Assembly: GCA_016219175.1 (NCBI GenBank)
Contig: JACRCD010000086.1
Location: 1 to 64,000 of the forward strand
Reading direction: 5' to 3'
DNA length: 64,000 nt
From: Deltaproteobacteria bacterium
Lineage (GTDB): Bacteria; Desulfobacterota; Desulfobulbia; Desulfobulbales; SURF-16
The first letter of the stretch is position 1, and every line of letters begins with the position of its first letter. The position numbers and the translations under genes are program-made. This document shows positions 54,573 through 61,585 of the stretch, in pieces. The notes below the pieces were generated by a model. That model was not told the DNA's origin. It was given only the letters and a program-made list of their open reading frames with translations, and did not search any database.

Positions 54573-55481
54573 ATGAGCATTATCGAGGCCCAGCACGTAA
54601 TCAAGCGGTTTGACCGGTTCACCGCCGTGGATGACATCAGTTTCACGGTGGAACGGGGCGAATTTTTTGCCCTGCTCGGTCCGAACGGGGCGGGCAAGAC
54701 CTCGACCATCCGCATGATCTACGGCTTTTCCCCTTTGACCTCCGGCCGCATGAAGATCTTTGGCCTGGACATCGGCGCCGACTGGCGCAAAATCCGTTCG
54801 CGGCTGGGGGTCTGCCAGCAGGAGAACACCCTTGACCCCGACCTGACCGTGGCGCAGAATCTCATCATCTACTCCCGTTATTTCGAAATGGACCGGAGCG
54901 TGGCCCGCCGGCGCGCCGAGGAGTTGCTCGAATTTTTCGCCCTGACCGGCAAACGCGACGCCAAGGTCATGGAACTCTCCGGCGGCCTGGCCAAACGGTT
55001 GCAACTGGCCCGGGCCCTCATGGCCGAACCCGAACTGCTCATTTTGGATGAGCCCACCACCGGCCTCGACCCCCAATCACGGCACCAGGTGTGGGACCGG
55101 CTTTTTGAACTCAAGAAACGCGGGCTCTCCATGGTGCTCACCACCCATTACATGGACGAGGCCGAAAATCTGTGCGACCGGCTGGTGATCATGGACCACG
55201 GCAGGATTATCGCCGAGGGGAGACCCCATGACCTGATCATCAAACATGCGGCCGAGAGCGTCATCGAGATCGACGGCCCGAGCGAGGAACTCAGGAACTA
55301 CGTCAAGAATCACGCGGTGGAACACGATGACCTGGGCGAGCGGCTCATCATCTACGCCGAGCCCCGGGGCGAACTGGAAAGCCAGGTTCGCGAGAAGTTC
55401 TGCGTGGAGTCCTGCCGTTTCCGGGCCGGCAACCTTGAGGATGTCTTTCTGCGCCTGACCGGCCGGGGGCTGCGCGAATGA
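54573..55481 (+). CDS. ABC transporter ATP-binding protein (NodI-like)
   Basis: 302 residues. Walker A GPNGAGKT at 36-43, Q-loop CQQENTLDPD, signature LSGGLAKR near 137, Walker B LLILDEPTTGLDP near 158, and H-loop TTHYMDEA. The C-terminal 80 residues are the NodI/drug-exporter accessory region. It should energise the permease encoded by the next gene, with which it overlaps by four bases. Start at ATG 54573; no good ribosome-binding site is seen, and a GTG seven codons upstream is possible. Confidence 0.93.
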   Translation: MSIIEAQHVIKRFDRFTAVDDISFTVERGEFFALLGPNGAGKTSTIRMIYGFSPLTSGRMKIFGLDIGADWRKIRSRLGVCQQENTLDPDLTVAQNLIIYSRYFEMDRSVARRRAEELLEFFALTGKRDAKVMELSGGLAKRLQLARALMAEPELLILDEPTTGLDPQSRHQVWDRLFELKKRGLSMVLTTHYMDEAENLCDRLVIMDHGRIIAEGRPHDLIIKHAAESVIEIDGPSEELRNYVKNHAVEHDDLGERLIIYAEPRGELESQVREKFCVESCRFRAGNLEDVFLRLTGRGLRE

Positions 55482-56269
55482 ACCGCCTCAAACGCACCGA
55501 CATCACCCTGCGCTTCCGCCACATCTGGGTCCGGAACCTCATTACCTACCACCGCATCTGGAAGGTCAATTTCCTGGTGCCGCTGCTCGAACCCGGCTTT
55601 TACATCCTGGCCTTCGGCCTGGGGTTTTCCGGCCTGGTCGGCCGGGTGAACTACGCCGGCATGCAGCTCGAATATACCCGGTTCATGGCCCCGGCCCTGG
55701 TGGCCACGGCCTGCATGTGGAACTCGTTCTTCGAGACGACCTACACCTCTTTTGTGCGCATGTACTACCAGAAAACCTTTGACGGCATCCTGGCCACGCC
55801 GGTGAGCGTCGAGGAGGTCATCATCGCCGAGATCGTCTGGGCCGCTTCCAAGGCCATGGCCGCGGTGGCCGTGATGCTCACCGTGCTCATTCCCCTCGGC
55901 TACGCCAATTTTCCGGGGGCGCTGCTCTGCATTCCGCTGGCCTTCCTGGGGGGACTGGCCTTTGCCTCCATCGGCATGTTCTTCACCGGCCTCATTCCCA
56001 CCATCGACATGTTCAACCTGCCGATCTTTCTCTTCATCACCCCCATGTTTCTGTTTTCCGGCACCTTCTTTCCCGTGTCGGGCATCCCGGACTGGGCCGG
56101 CATCTTCTCCCTTGTCTTTCCCCTCTACCATCTGGTGGAGCTGACCCGTTTCCTGTGCATCGGCGCCATGGAATCCCGCCCGCTCTTCAACCTCGCCTAT
56201 CTGCTGCTCTTCATCATGGTATTCGGCCGCCTGGCCCTGGGCACCATGAAACGGCGGCTGATCAAATAA
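55478..56269 (+). CDS. ABC-2-type permease (NodJ-like)
   Basis: 263 residues, starting within the previous stop (ATGA). Six membrane segments; NodJ marks: FLVPLLEPGFYILAFGLGFS near 30, YQKTFDGILATPVSVEEVI near 95, IDMFNLPIFLFITPMFLFSG near 170 and FPLYHLVELTR near 215. Together with the ATPase it forms an exporter of the lipo-oligosaccharide/drug type. The substrate in this non-symbiotic organism is unknown. It is the last chromosomal gene before the AT-rich island. Confidence 0.93.
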   Translation: MNRLKRTDITLRFRHIWVRNLITYHRIWKVNFLVPLLEPGFYILAFGLGFSGLVGRVNYAGMQLEYTRFMAPALVATACMWNSFFETTYTSFVRMYYQKTFDGILATPVSVEEVIIAEIVWAASKAMAAVAVMLTVLIPLGYANFPGALLCIPLAFLGGLAFASIGMFFTGLIPTIDMFNLPIFLFITPMFLFSGTFFPVSGIPDWAGIFSLVFPLYHLVELTRFLCIGAMESRPLFNLAYLLLFIMVFGRLALGTMKRRLIK

Positions 56270-56500
56270 TTGCGCTGCGCGACGGTCTGCCCATGCCTTA
56301 TACCCATACCCGGGGCCGGCTCATCCCTGTGAAGTTTTCCAAACAGATCCAGCCCGGCGCCTCTGTTTCCTGTCATGGCAGAGTAGTTTTTTTGTTGCAA
56401 AATTTCCTGCTAGGTGTTTGGATTATTCAGACGAAGGCGGATAAGGCGAAATTCCGCGCCGGACCATTAAGCTGCTTTTGGCTTTTATTGCTTATAAAAA

Positions 56501-56660
56501 GAGCCTCTTGCAAAATGACGACAATGAGCGTTTCGTCATTCCGGGCAAGCGCAGCGCGACCCGGAATCCATAGTTTTTTCCGGGTTCCCGCTGGAGTTTA
56601 TCCTCACGGCAGTGGGGACGGGAATGACGGCAAATTGATTTTATGTCATTTTGCAAGAAA
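56501..56660. mobile_element. MITE-like element, related third copy
   Basis: Terminal inverted repeats TCTTGCAAAATGAC (56506-56519) and GTCATTTTGCAAGA (56645-56658), matching the ends of the two 133-bp elements, but with a different core containing GTCATTCCGGGCAAGCGCAG and its partial complement GGGAATGACGG. It lies in the gap before the cassette array; the rest of 56270-56888 becomes AT-rich and shows no gene. Confidence 0.75.
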
Positions 56661-56869
56661 AACTTTTAAATTCAAATGGTTAATTAAAGTCAATCGCGGC
56701 AGGCCAGACGGAATTATTGTATCGTTTAAGAAAATGGTAAGCGTAACAGGTTGATATTATTTTAATTTATTTTTTGCTGAAATGGTTGTTTGGTTGTATT
56801 TTGCTGATATTATTTAATAATTGTTTCGGATGTGATGTTTTGTAATATGATTTTTCTGTCTAATATATG

Positions 56870-57858
56870 TTAGGCAAGGAGTTTCAAATTGACTTTGGTG
56901 GTGGCTTATAAAAGCAAGGAAGAGGTCTATATATGCGGCGATACACGCTTGCGCTTGCTGGATCGAGAGGGAAGATCAGTCGACGCGCTTAATGGCTCAC
57001 TAAAAGTAATCATCTTGTCGGAAAGTCTCTGTTTCGCATATGCAGGCAATATTACTCATAAATTTGCGGACTCGCTACCATATTTGTGCAATTCATTTGC
57101 AGGCAAAGGCATAGAATCCGTATTATCAGCTCTTCTTGATATTCACATATTGTACAATGGAAGAATCGATTTCATTGTCTCCGCACTTTCTCCAACAGCT
57201 GAGCTGATTAAAATTCAAGATCTTAAGATTATACGTAACTTGACTTCTGCGTGGATTGGCGACATTGATGCATTTAACGTTTATCAAGAATCTCGTCTGG
57301 GAGATAAAAATCATACAATAAATGATTCAATATGTATGAGGTCAAAGCTATATATTTATAAGGTTCCAGATCATCCAGAAGCTGATCAGGAGTTGTTTTT
57401 ATCTATGTGCCGAGCCATGGAGAGTGTTGTTGGGAACGAAAGGGTCGAATCTGTAGGTGATTTTTATACGGCAGTATCATCAAGCAACAAAGGGTTCTAC
57501 TACCTTTCCTACGCTAGTGTTGATGCACCGTGTCAGCCTCCTCATATTGGTTGCCGCACAATTGGGTTTGGGTCAGCGCAGGAAGGAGGTTGCTCTTTAA
57601 CTGCACTTACTCCCTCTAGTCCAGGAAGCGCAGCGGTAGCGTTTCATTACTTTCAAGGCCAGCTCGGGATTCTATTCTTACCAAAGGTATCATATTTTCC
57701 ACTTGTATTTGCTGAGACTAATTGTTGTGATTTTATTGATCATGTTAAGTCTCGCTATGGTGTGTGTTTAGATGGGCCTCGGTTTGGGTAGAGATAGAGG
57801 CTAGCCTAACCATGAACTAAAGCCGACCGTCGCTACGCTCCGGCGGCTGAGCGCCACG
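56870..57858 (+). mobile_element. Integron gene cassette 1
   Basis: Begins TTAGGC after a GTTAGGC heptamer (56869-56875) and ends in attC at 57804-57864, whose first heptamer GCCTAAC is the exact reverse complement of that start, as expected for one cassette. Carries the proteasome-like gene. No palindromic attC lies to its left, so this is the array's first recognisable cassette. Confidence 0.8.
56889..57791 (+). CDS. Proteasome-like Ntn-hydrolase in a gene cassette
   Basis: 300 residues; TTG start with an AAGGAG box. After removal of Met the chain begins with Thr1, followed by TLVVAYKSKEE and GDTR, which places Asp at position 17 of the mature chain, and SLKV with Lys38, then LCFAYAGN. This is the Thr1/Asp17/Lys arrangement of proteasome beta subunits and HslV (Lys usually 33; here a five-residue insertion). 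The remaining 230 residues are longer than HslV and end in an unusual Cys-rich part. It could be a self-compartmentalised peptidase or an acylase of the same fold. The codon use is AT-rich, unlike the left flank. Confidence 0.75.
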   Translation: MTLVVAYKSKEEVYICGDTRLRLLDREGRSVDALNGSLKVIILSESLCFAYAGNITHKFADSLPYLCNSFAGKGIESVLSALLDIHILYNGRIDFIVSALSPTAELIKIQDLKIIRNLTSAWIGDIDAFNVYQESRLGDKNHTINDSICMRSKLYIYKVPDHPEADQELFLSMCRAMESVVGNERVESVGDFYTAVSSSNKGFYYLSYASVDAPCQPPHIGCRTIGFGSAQEGGCSLTALTPSSPGSAAVAFHYFQGQLGILFLPKVSYFPLVFAETNCCDFIDHVKSRYGVCLDGPRFG

Positions 57859-57864
57859 TTATGC
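57804..57864 (+). other. attC recombination site 1
   Basis: 61 bp bounded by GCCTAAC (57804-57810) and GTTATGC (57858-57864), with an imperfect palindrome between them: GCCGACCGTCGC and GCTCCGGCGGC pair around a three-base centre. It starts 12 bases after the proteasome-like stop codon. Confidence 0.85.
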
Positions 57865-58591
57865 TTGGGAAAAATCAATCAAGGGGAATAGGATGACTCA
57901 ACCTGTAAATGATAAAACTCAATTCGGGCTTCTGATAGTCGCTGTAGCTTCATTGTTTTTGACAATTGGCTTTTATTCTGGAGCTCAAAAAGCAGATGCT
58001 TTAAAGCAAAAACTTGAACTATCTGAATTTGCCGATAGTGCAAAGCTGAGTGAATTAATTTCTAACATGAGAAAGACCAGCGATGAATTGTCAAAAAATA
58101 TAAGCAATAATAATCTGTTGTTAGAAAATTCAAAATTGAAAAATGATTTCAATAAAATATCTACCGAAAATGAATCGTTAACTAGTGAATTGAAAGTTAA
58201 GGAGAAATTTATAAATGATTTAGGTCTGTCGCACGGCAGTTTTTCATTAAAACCACACGAAACGAAAATATTATTTAATGGAAACTTTATTGTTTCTCTT
58301 GAGTATACTAATTATTCTTCAGTTAATTTAGTCATTAATAATGAATCAGTAACATTGGGAATAGGTAAATATCATAAATTTAATACTGGTTCTAATGATG
58401 CAAAATTGGTTCTTGAATCAACAAGCGAATCAGGAATTTCAAGTTCAGGAATTGCAACATTTACTATTTTAGTTAGTAATAATATATCAAATAATTGAAT
58501 TAAAGGCTGCATAACAAGCGCATAGAGAGGGACGGCGGGGAGCAGCTTTTTTCGAGTCAAGTTAAGTGGCCGCCGCCCCTCATGCTGGTCG
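57859..58591 (+). mobile_element. Integron gene cassette 2
   Basis: Starts TTATGC and ends in attC 58509-58597, whose first heptamer GCATAAC is the exact reverse complement of GTTATGC at its start. Carries one gene. Confidence 0.85.
57893..58498 (+). CDS. Coiled-coil membrane protein in a gene cassette
   Basis: 201 residues, GGGGAATAGG region before ATG 57893. One membrane segment at 10-30, then a coiled coil of about 80 residues (ALKQKLELSEFADSAKLSEL through LTSELKVKEKF), then a C-terminal beta domain of 85 residues rich in Asn and Ser. Very AT-rich. No family recognised. The design (anchor, stalk, globular head) suggests a surface or periplasmic sensor or adhesin-like protein, with no direct evidence. 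Confidence 0.7.
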   Translation: MTQPVNDKTQFGLLIVAVASLFLTIGFYSGAQKADALKQKLELSEFADSAKLSELISNMRKTSDELSKNISNNNLLLENSKLKNDFNKISTENESLTSELKVKEKFINDLGLSHGSFSLKPHETKILFNGNFIVSLEYTNYSSVNLVINNESVTLGIGKYHKFNTGSNDAKLVLESTSESGISSSGIATFTILVSNNISNN

Positions 58592-58597
58592 TTGAGC
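58509..58597 (+). other. attC recombination site 2
   Basis: 89 bp bounded by GCATAAC (58509-58515) and GTTGAGC (58591-58597). The arms AACAAGCGCATAGAGAGGG / CCCCTCATGCTGGTCGTT and GACGGCGG / CCGCCG pair imperfectly, as in longer attC sites. It starts 11 bases after the coiled-coil gene's stop. Confidence 0.88.
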
Positions 58598-58618
58598 CAC
58601 AAAAATATTGACATTCAT

Positions 58619-58637
58619 GCAACTATATACTAGTTGC
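58619..58637. promoter_or_regulatory. Inverted-repeat operator before hicAB
   Basis: Perfect 7-5-7 inverted repeat GCAACTA-TATAC-TAGTTGC, 30 bases before the hicA start and next to a TTGACA box at 58608-58613. HicB proteins repress their own operon by binding such palindromes, so this is the likely autoregulatory site. Confidence 0.7.
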
Positions 58638-58666
58638 AAAGCTTACTTCCGACATGGTAAGATTTA

Positions 58667-58921
58667 ATGTCTAAAAAAGAAAAGCTACTGGCAAAGCTTT
58701 GTGCCACCCCCACGCCGAAAGATTTCTCTTGGCAAGATTTTTTAACGCTAATGGGATCACTTGGGTTTAAAAACAAGTGTGGTGGTGGCTCGCACTATAT
58801 GTTTGAACATACGAGTGGTTTCCGTTTCAGTATGTCAAAAACACATCCATCTGGGGTGTTGAAATCTTATCAAGTCCTTGACGCAAAAAAAGCGCTTAAG
58901 CATATAGGGGTGATTCCATGA
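58667..58921 (+). CDS. hicA: HicA-type mRNA interferase toxin
   Basis: 84 residues. Double-stranded-RNA-binding-like HicA fold: FSWQDFLTLMGSLGFKNK, catalytic His in the GGGSHYMFEH segment (near residue 42), and KTHPSGVLKSYQVLDAKKAL at the C-terminus. It would cleave mRNAs until bound by the antitoxin encoded next (four-base overlap). It is the first gene of cassette 3, transcribed from a palindrome-bearing promoter, which fits a self-stabilising cassette. Confidence 0.9.
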   Translation: MSKKEKLLAKLCATPTPKDFSWQDFLTLMGSLGFKNKCGGGSHYMFEHTSGFRFSMSKTHPSGVLKSYQVLDAKKALKHIGVIP

Positions 58922-59376
58922 ACAAACTTACCCACAAAGGCTATACCGGTACAATTGAGGCAAGCATTGAGGATAGTTGTTTGCATGGCCAAATTCTTTT
59001 TATTGAAGACATTATCACCTATGAAGGCACAACCGTCGAGGATATCAAAACTTCCTTTAAGGACGCCGTAGACCGATATCTTGCGTATTGCAAAGAAACG
59101 GGAAAACTCGCCAACAAACCTTATAGTGGGACTTTTAACGTAAGGGTTGGCCAAGAACTTCACAGAAAAGCTGTTGAAGTAGCTTGTCATCGCGGGATAA
59201 CCTTGAACGACTTTGTGGCACAATCAATCCAAACTGCCATTGATCAAAACGGCATTGTAAAAGTGGAACATACCCATCATCATAATATTACTATAGCGGA
59301 TAACCAAACTTCGTCATCTGTCATTGCTACCGTTGAACAACCACTTGCGTGGGGGACATACAATGCAGTCAACTGA
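58918..59376 (+). CDS. hicB: HicB-type antitoxin with ribbon-helix-helix domain
   Basis: 152 residues, overlapping hicA by four bases. Residues 1-70 form the degenerate RNase H-like HicB fold (YTGTIEASIEDSCLHGQILF, TVEDIKTSFKDAVDRYLAYC), and residues 85-135 have a ribbon-helix-helix pattern (GTFNVRVGQELHRKAVEVAC, GITLNDFVAQSI) for DNA binding. The C-terminal 30 residues are His/Asn-rich and poorly ordered. It neutralises HicA and likely represses the operon through the 58619-58637 palindrome. Confidence 0.9.
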   Translation: MNKLTHKGYTGTIEASIEDSCLHGQILFIEDIITYEGTTVEDIKTSFKDAVDRYLAYCKETGKLANKPYSGTFNVRVGQELHRKAVEVACHRGITLNDFVAQSIQTAIDQNGIVKVEHTHHHNITIADNQTSSSVIATVEQPLAWGTYNAVN

Positions 59377-59659
59377 GAAAAATCCAAATTTAATCACCGA
59401 TTTTTCATTGATCGAACTAACAGAAATACTTGTCAAAAACCAGGGTCTCCATGAAGGTCTCTATAATTTGTCAATACAATTTCAAATAGCTGTTGGTGCA
59501 GTGGGACCTTCCCCGGAATTGATAGGTCCAGGAGCAATTGTTGGCATCTCCCGTATTGGCCTTTCAAAAACAGAAGAGTCAAAGAAAAACATTCACACAG
59601 TTAATGCCGCAGAAGTTAACCCATCTCCTAAAAAGAGGTCTCGAAAAACTAAAACATGA
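59363..59659 (+). CDS. Small hypothetical third gene of the hicAB cassette
   Basis: 98 residues from ATG 59363, inside the end of hicB, with a GGGGGA box. Residues 10-85 contain helix and beta segments resembling a short HicB-like accessory or a chaperone (LIELTEILVKNQGLHEGLYN, then GAVGPSPELIGPGAIVGISR). The C-terminus is strongly basic (PKKRSRKTKT). No family recognised. Its overlap with hicB implies co-translation, so it may be an accessory of the toxin-antitoxin pair. Confidence 0.6.
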   Translation: MQSTEKNPNLITDFSLIELTEILVKNQGLHEGLYNLSIQFQIAVGAVGPSPELIGPGAIVGISRIGLSKTEESKKNIHTVNAAEVNPSPKKRSRKTKT

Positions 59660-59671
59660 AATTGCATACTG

Positions 59672-59705
59672 GCTCAACCAGGCGCTGCACATTGACCGGG
59701 CGTGG
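59672..59705 (+). other. Truncated attC (left half)
   Basis: GCTCAAC followed by a 27-base arm with GC-rich CAGGCGCTGCAC and GACCGGGCGTGG. The right half and the closing GTT-heptamer are missing; REP-like DNA with a GGTACGGTGT motif begins right after it. Confidence 0.65.
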
Positions 59706-59914
59706 AATGGGTACGGTGTTTACTTAACAACTTAACCGATAACGTTATGACGAAGTAGTGGCCTGATGAAAAGCGGTAAAACGAATGAAGAGAAAAGCCA
59801 CGAGCAAAGGCCAGGAAATTTGCTTGACTGAAATCCGGCCTGCTGCCAAAAAAACAGGGCAGGCCAGCAGGGATGATTCCTGTGAAATGGCTTTTCCGCG
59901 GAGGGAACTGGGGG

Positions 59915-60103
59915 TCACATCTTTAATCTTGATATTTGTTGCTTAATATCACGCATATTTTCGTTTAACACCCTGTCTTGTTTGCGTTTTTTAGAGAGTC
60001 TTTTTCTTCGCTGACCGATGCCGCGGTAATCGAGGTCCATCATGTCCCCGATAGCTTTATTGGTGAAGCCGTCAAACCGATAGGGACGGACAAACTGCTC
60101 CTC
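59915..60103 (-). pseudogene. REP-associated (Y1-type) transposase, C-terminal remnant
   Basis: Minus-strand frame of 62 codons ending at 59915 and opened by a TAG at 60104-60106. The peptide RPYRFDGFTNKAIGDMMDLD followed by YRGIGQRRKRLSKKRKQDR matches the C-terminal helix-turn-helix of REP-associated tyrosine transposases. The catalytic HUH part is missing. Sits in the left half of the segment between the 69-bp repeats; the rest of 59787-60120 shows no other gene. Confidence 0.75.
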
Positions 60104-60120
60104 CTAGCAGCGGTATGGCC

Positions 60121-60149
60121 TTGACAAATTGTATCCCGGTGGCTACGAT
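60121..60149 (+). promoter_or_regulatory. Sigma-70-type promoter of the higBA module
   Basis: TTGACA (60121-60126), a 17-base spacer and TACGAT (60144-60149), seven bases before the higB ATG. Perfect -35 and near-consensus -10. Confidence 0.7.
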
Positions 60150-60155
60150 TAACGC

Positions 60156-60448
60156 ATGATTGAAATTCGCAAAACTGATCTCTAAGATGGCTCGATGACC
60201 TGCGCGATATCCGGGCAAGAGCTCGCGTTCTTGTCAGGGTCGAGCGCCTTGCTGCTGGAAATCCTGGAGATGTTGAACCTGTGGGCGAAGGTGTCTCGGA
60301 ATTGCGAATCGATTACGGTCCCGGTTACCGGGTCTATTTCAAGAAGCGCGGGCAAGAATTGATTATTCTGCGTGCTGGTGGGGACAAAAGCACCCAAGCT
60401 AAAGACATCAAAACCGCCTTGCGCTTTGCACGGAATCTTTCGGAGTAA
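60156..60448 (+). pseudogene. HigB/RelE-type toxin gene with early frameshift
   Basis: ATG 60156 reads MIEIRKTDL and stops at 60183-60185. From about 60179 another frame continues to TAA 60446-60448 and encodes a near-complete RelE-superfamily (COG3657) toxin: WLDDLRDIRARARVLVRVER, ELRIDYGPGYRVYF, and GGDKSTQAKDIKTALRFARN. The whole protein would be about 97 residues. One missing or extra base near 60180-60187 explains the break. Without another start the toxin is probably not made. Confidence 0.8.
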
Positions 60449-60455
60449 CCACCCC

Positions 60456-60773
60456 ATGAGCAAAACTGCTACCACTCGCTATGACATCGCCGAACACCTT
60501 AGAACACCTGAGGAAATGGCCGCTTATCTTGAGGCTTGCCTGGAAGAAGCTAACGGAGACGCCGCCTTTATTGCCAAAGCACTTGGCGATATTGCTCGCG
60601 CCAAAGGTATGACACAGGTTGCACGAGATGCAGGGCTGTCCCGTGAAAGTCTTTATAAAGCACTTTCCGGTGAACGTAGCCCCGGTTTCGACACTATTCT
60701 CAAAGTTATCGGGGCGCTTGGGCTGAAACTACATGCTGAAGCCAGACACGAGCGGGAAGGGGGACGGTGTTGA
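60456..60773 (+). CDS. higA: HigA-type antitoxin
   Basis: 105 residues from ATG 60456, seven bases after the higB frame ends. Pattern of the COG3636 antidote family: MSKTATTRYDIAEHLRTPEE, AAYLEACLEEANGDAAFIAK, and the XRE helix-turn-helix GMTQVARDAGLSRESLYKAL. It binds DNA and the HigB toxin. The toxin gene is broken, so this may act only as an orphan repressor. The last eight residues (EREGGRC) and the stop come from a 22-bp tandem duplication, so the original C-terminus was likely shorter or different. Confidence 0.88.
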   Translation: MSKTATTRYDIAEHLRTPEEMAAYLEACLEEANGDAAFIAKALGDIARAKGMTQVARDAGLSRESLYKALSGERSPGFDTILKVIGALGLKLHAEARHEREGGRC

Positions 60774-60961
60774 GCGGGAAGGGGGACGGTGTGTTTACTT
60801 AACAACTTAACCAATAACGTTATGACGAAGTAGTGGCCTGATGAAAAGCGGTAAAACGAATTCCGGAATTATAGGGACAGCTGACTTAATTCAAACCAAT
60901 ACGTTCTGCAGACAAGCCGCAGATGTTTACGTTCGCTCAGCACAAACGATAGGAGAATATA

Positions 60962-61180
60962 ATGAAAGGTGAATTTACAGCAATTATAGAAGCCGCACCC
61001 GAGGGTGGTTTTTGGGCTATCTGTCCAGAGGTCCCTGGCGCCAATGGGCAGGGCGAGACGATAGAGGAAACCAAGGCCAATCTGCGTCAGGCTATAGAGT
61101 TGATCTTGGAGGACCGGAAAGCTGACATTCTTAGAGGATTGCCCGAGGACGCTATTCAAGACACGGTAACGATAGGATGA
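60962..61180 (+). CDS. hicB: HicB-like antitoxin (short form)
   Basis: 72 residues, GATAGGAGAAT box. UPF0150/HicB short form: GEFTAIIEAAPEGGFWAICP, EVPGANGQGETIEETKANLR, AIELILEDRKA. It lacks the helix-turn-helix or ribbon-helix-helix tail of longer HicB. Its gene precedes that of the toxin (antitoxin-first order), the opposite of the cassette-borne pair 2 kb to the left. It overlaps the toxin start by four bases (ATGA). Confidence 0.88.
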   Translation: MKGEFTAIIEAAPEGGFWAICPEVPGANGQGETIEETKANLRQAIELILEDRKADILRGLPEDAIQDTVTIG

Positions 61181-61356
61181 AACGAAAGGACTTGGAGCGA
61201 AGGCTAAGAATCGCGGGTTGCTATCTCAAACGGCAAGGAGCTTCACACTCACTTTGGATTAACCCGAAGAACGGAGCGGTGGAGGCTATCCCACGGCACG
61301 CCGAGATCAAGGAACCATTGGCCATGAAGATTTTGAAGAATTTGAATGCCGAGTAA
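61177..61356 (+). CDS. hicA: HicA-like toxin (short)
   Basis: 59 residues. Start overlaps the antitoxin stop. It shows KRKDLERRLRIAGCYLKRQG, then ASHSLWINPKNG with the catalytic His at residue 25 (G-x-S-H), and PRHAEIKEPLAMKILKNL. A normal-size HicA toxin. This second Hic pair is not attC-bounded in the sequence that can be seen. Confidence 0.88.
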   Translation: MKRKDLERRLRIAGCYLKRQGASHSLWINPKNGAVEAIPRHAEIKEPLAMKILKNLNAE

Positions 61357-61410
61357 ATGACCGAACATTTTTTTGGCCGGAAAAAGGGGTTTTAACAGAC
61401 AGAACCCAAG

Positions 61411-61488
61411 ATGAACAGTCAGTGGAATCTCTTCTGCATCGTGTATAATCTGAAGAAGATCAACCGGTTCGGGGAAGTATTTGCGTAG
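61411..61488 (+). pseudogene. Transposase C-terminal remnant (IS1182-like)
   Basis: A 25-codon frame, NSQWNLFCIVYNLKKINRFG then EVFA and stop, matching the usual end of DDE transposases of the IS1182 group (WNLxCxxHNLxKLxR). No upstream catalytic part remains; an in-frame stop precedes it. It marks the right end of the island. The rest of 61357-61585 has no gene. Confidence 0.6.
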
Positions 61489-61585
61489 AAGCCGGAATCA
61501 AACAAAAAAAGCCCGGAAAGGGTTAAAGGTTGGCCGGTCTGGTCCAGCCAGGCTGGCGGGGGAGAATCCGGGATGGTGCACGGAT

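Larger units (their letters stand above)
58592..59678 (+). mobile_element. Integron gene cassette 3 (3' end truncated)
   Basis: Starts TTGAGC; its matching heptamer GCTCAAC is present at 59672-59678, followed by about 30 bases of left attC arm (CAGGCGCTGCACATTGACCG and so on), but no complementary right arm follows. The end of the array is therefore broken. Carries hicA, hicB and a third small gene. Confidence 0.75.
59718..60861. repeat. 69-bp direct repeats flanking a 1-kb segment
   Basis: Copies at 59718-59786 and 60793-60861 differ at one base. Each begins GTTTACTTAACAACTTAACC and contains a palindrome ATAACGTTAT. The segment between them holds a transposase tail and a HigBA module. Both copies are preceded by an ACGGTGT motif of the kind seen at REP-type element ends, and the right copy is preceded by a 22-bp tandem duplication (60750-60792). 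Confidence 0.88.
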
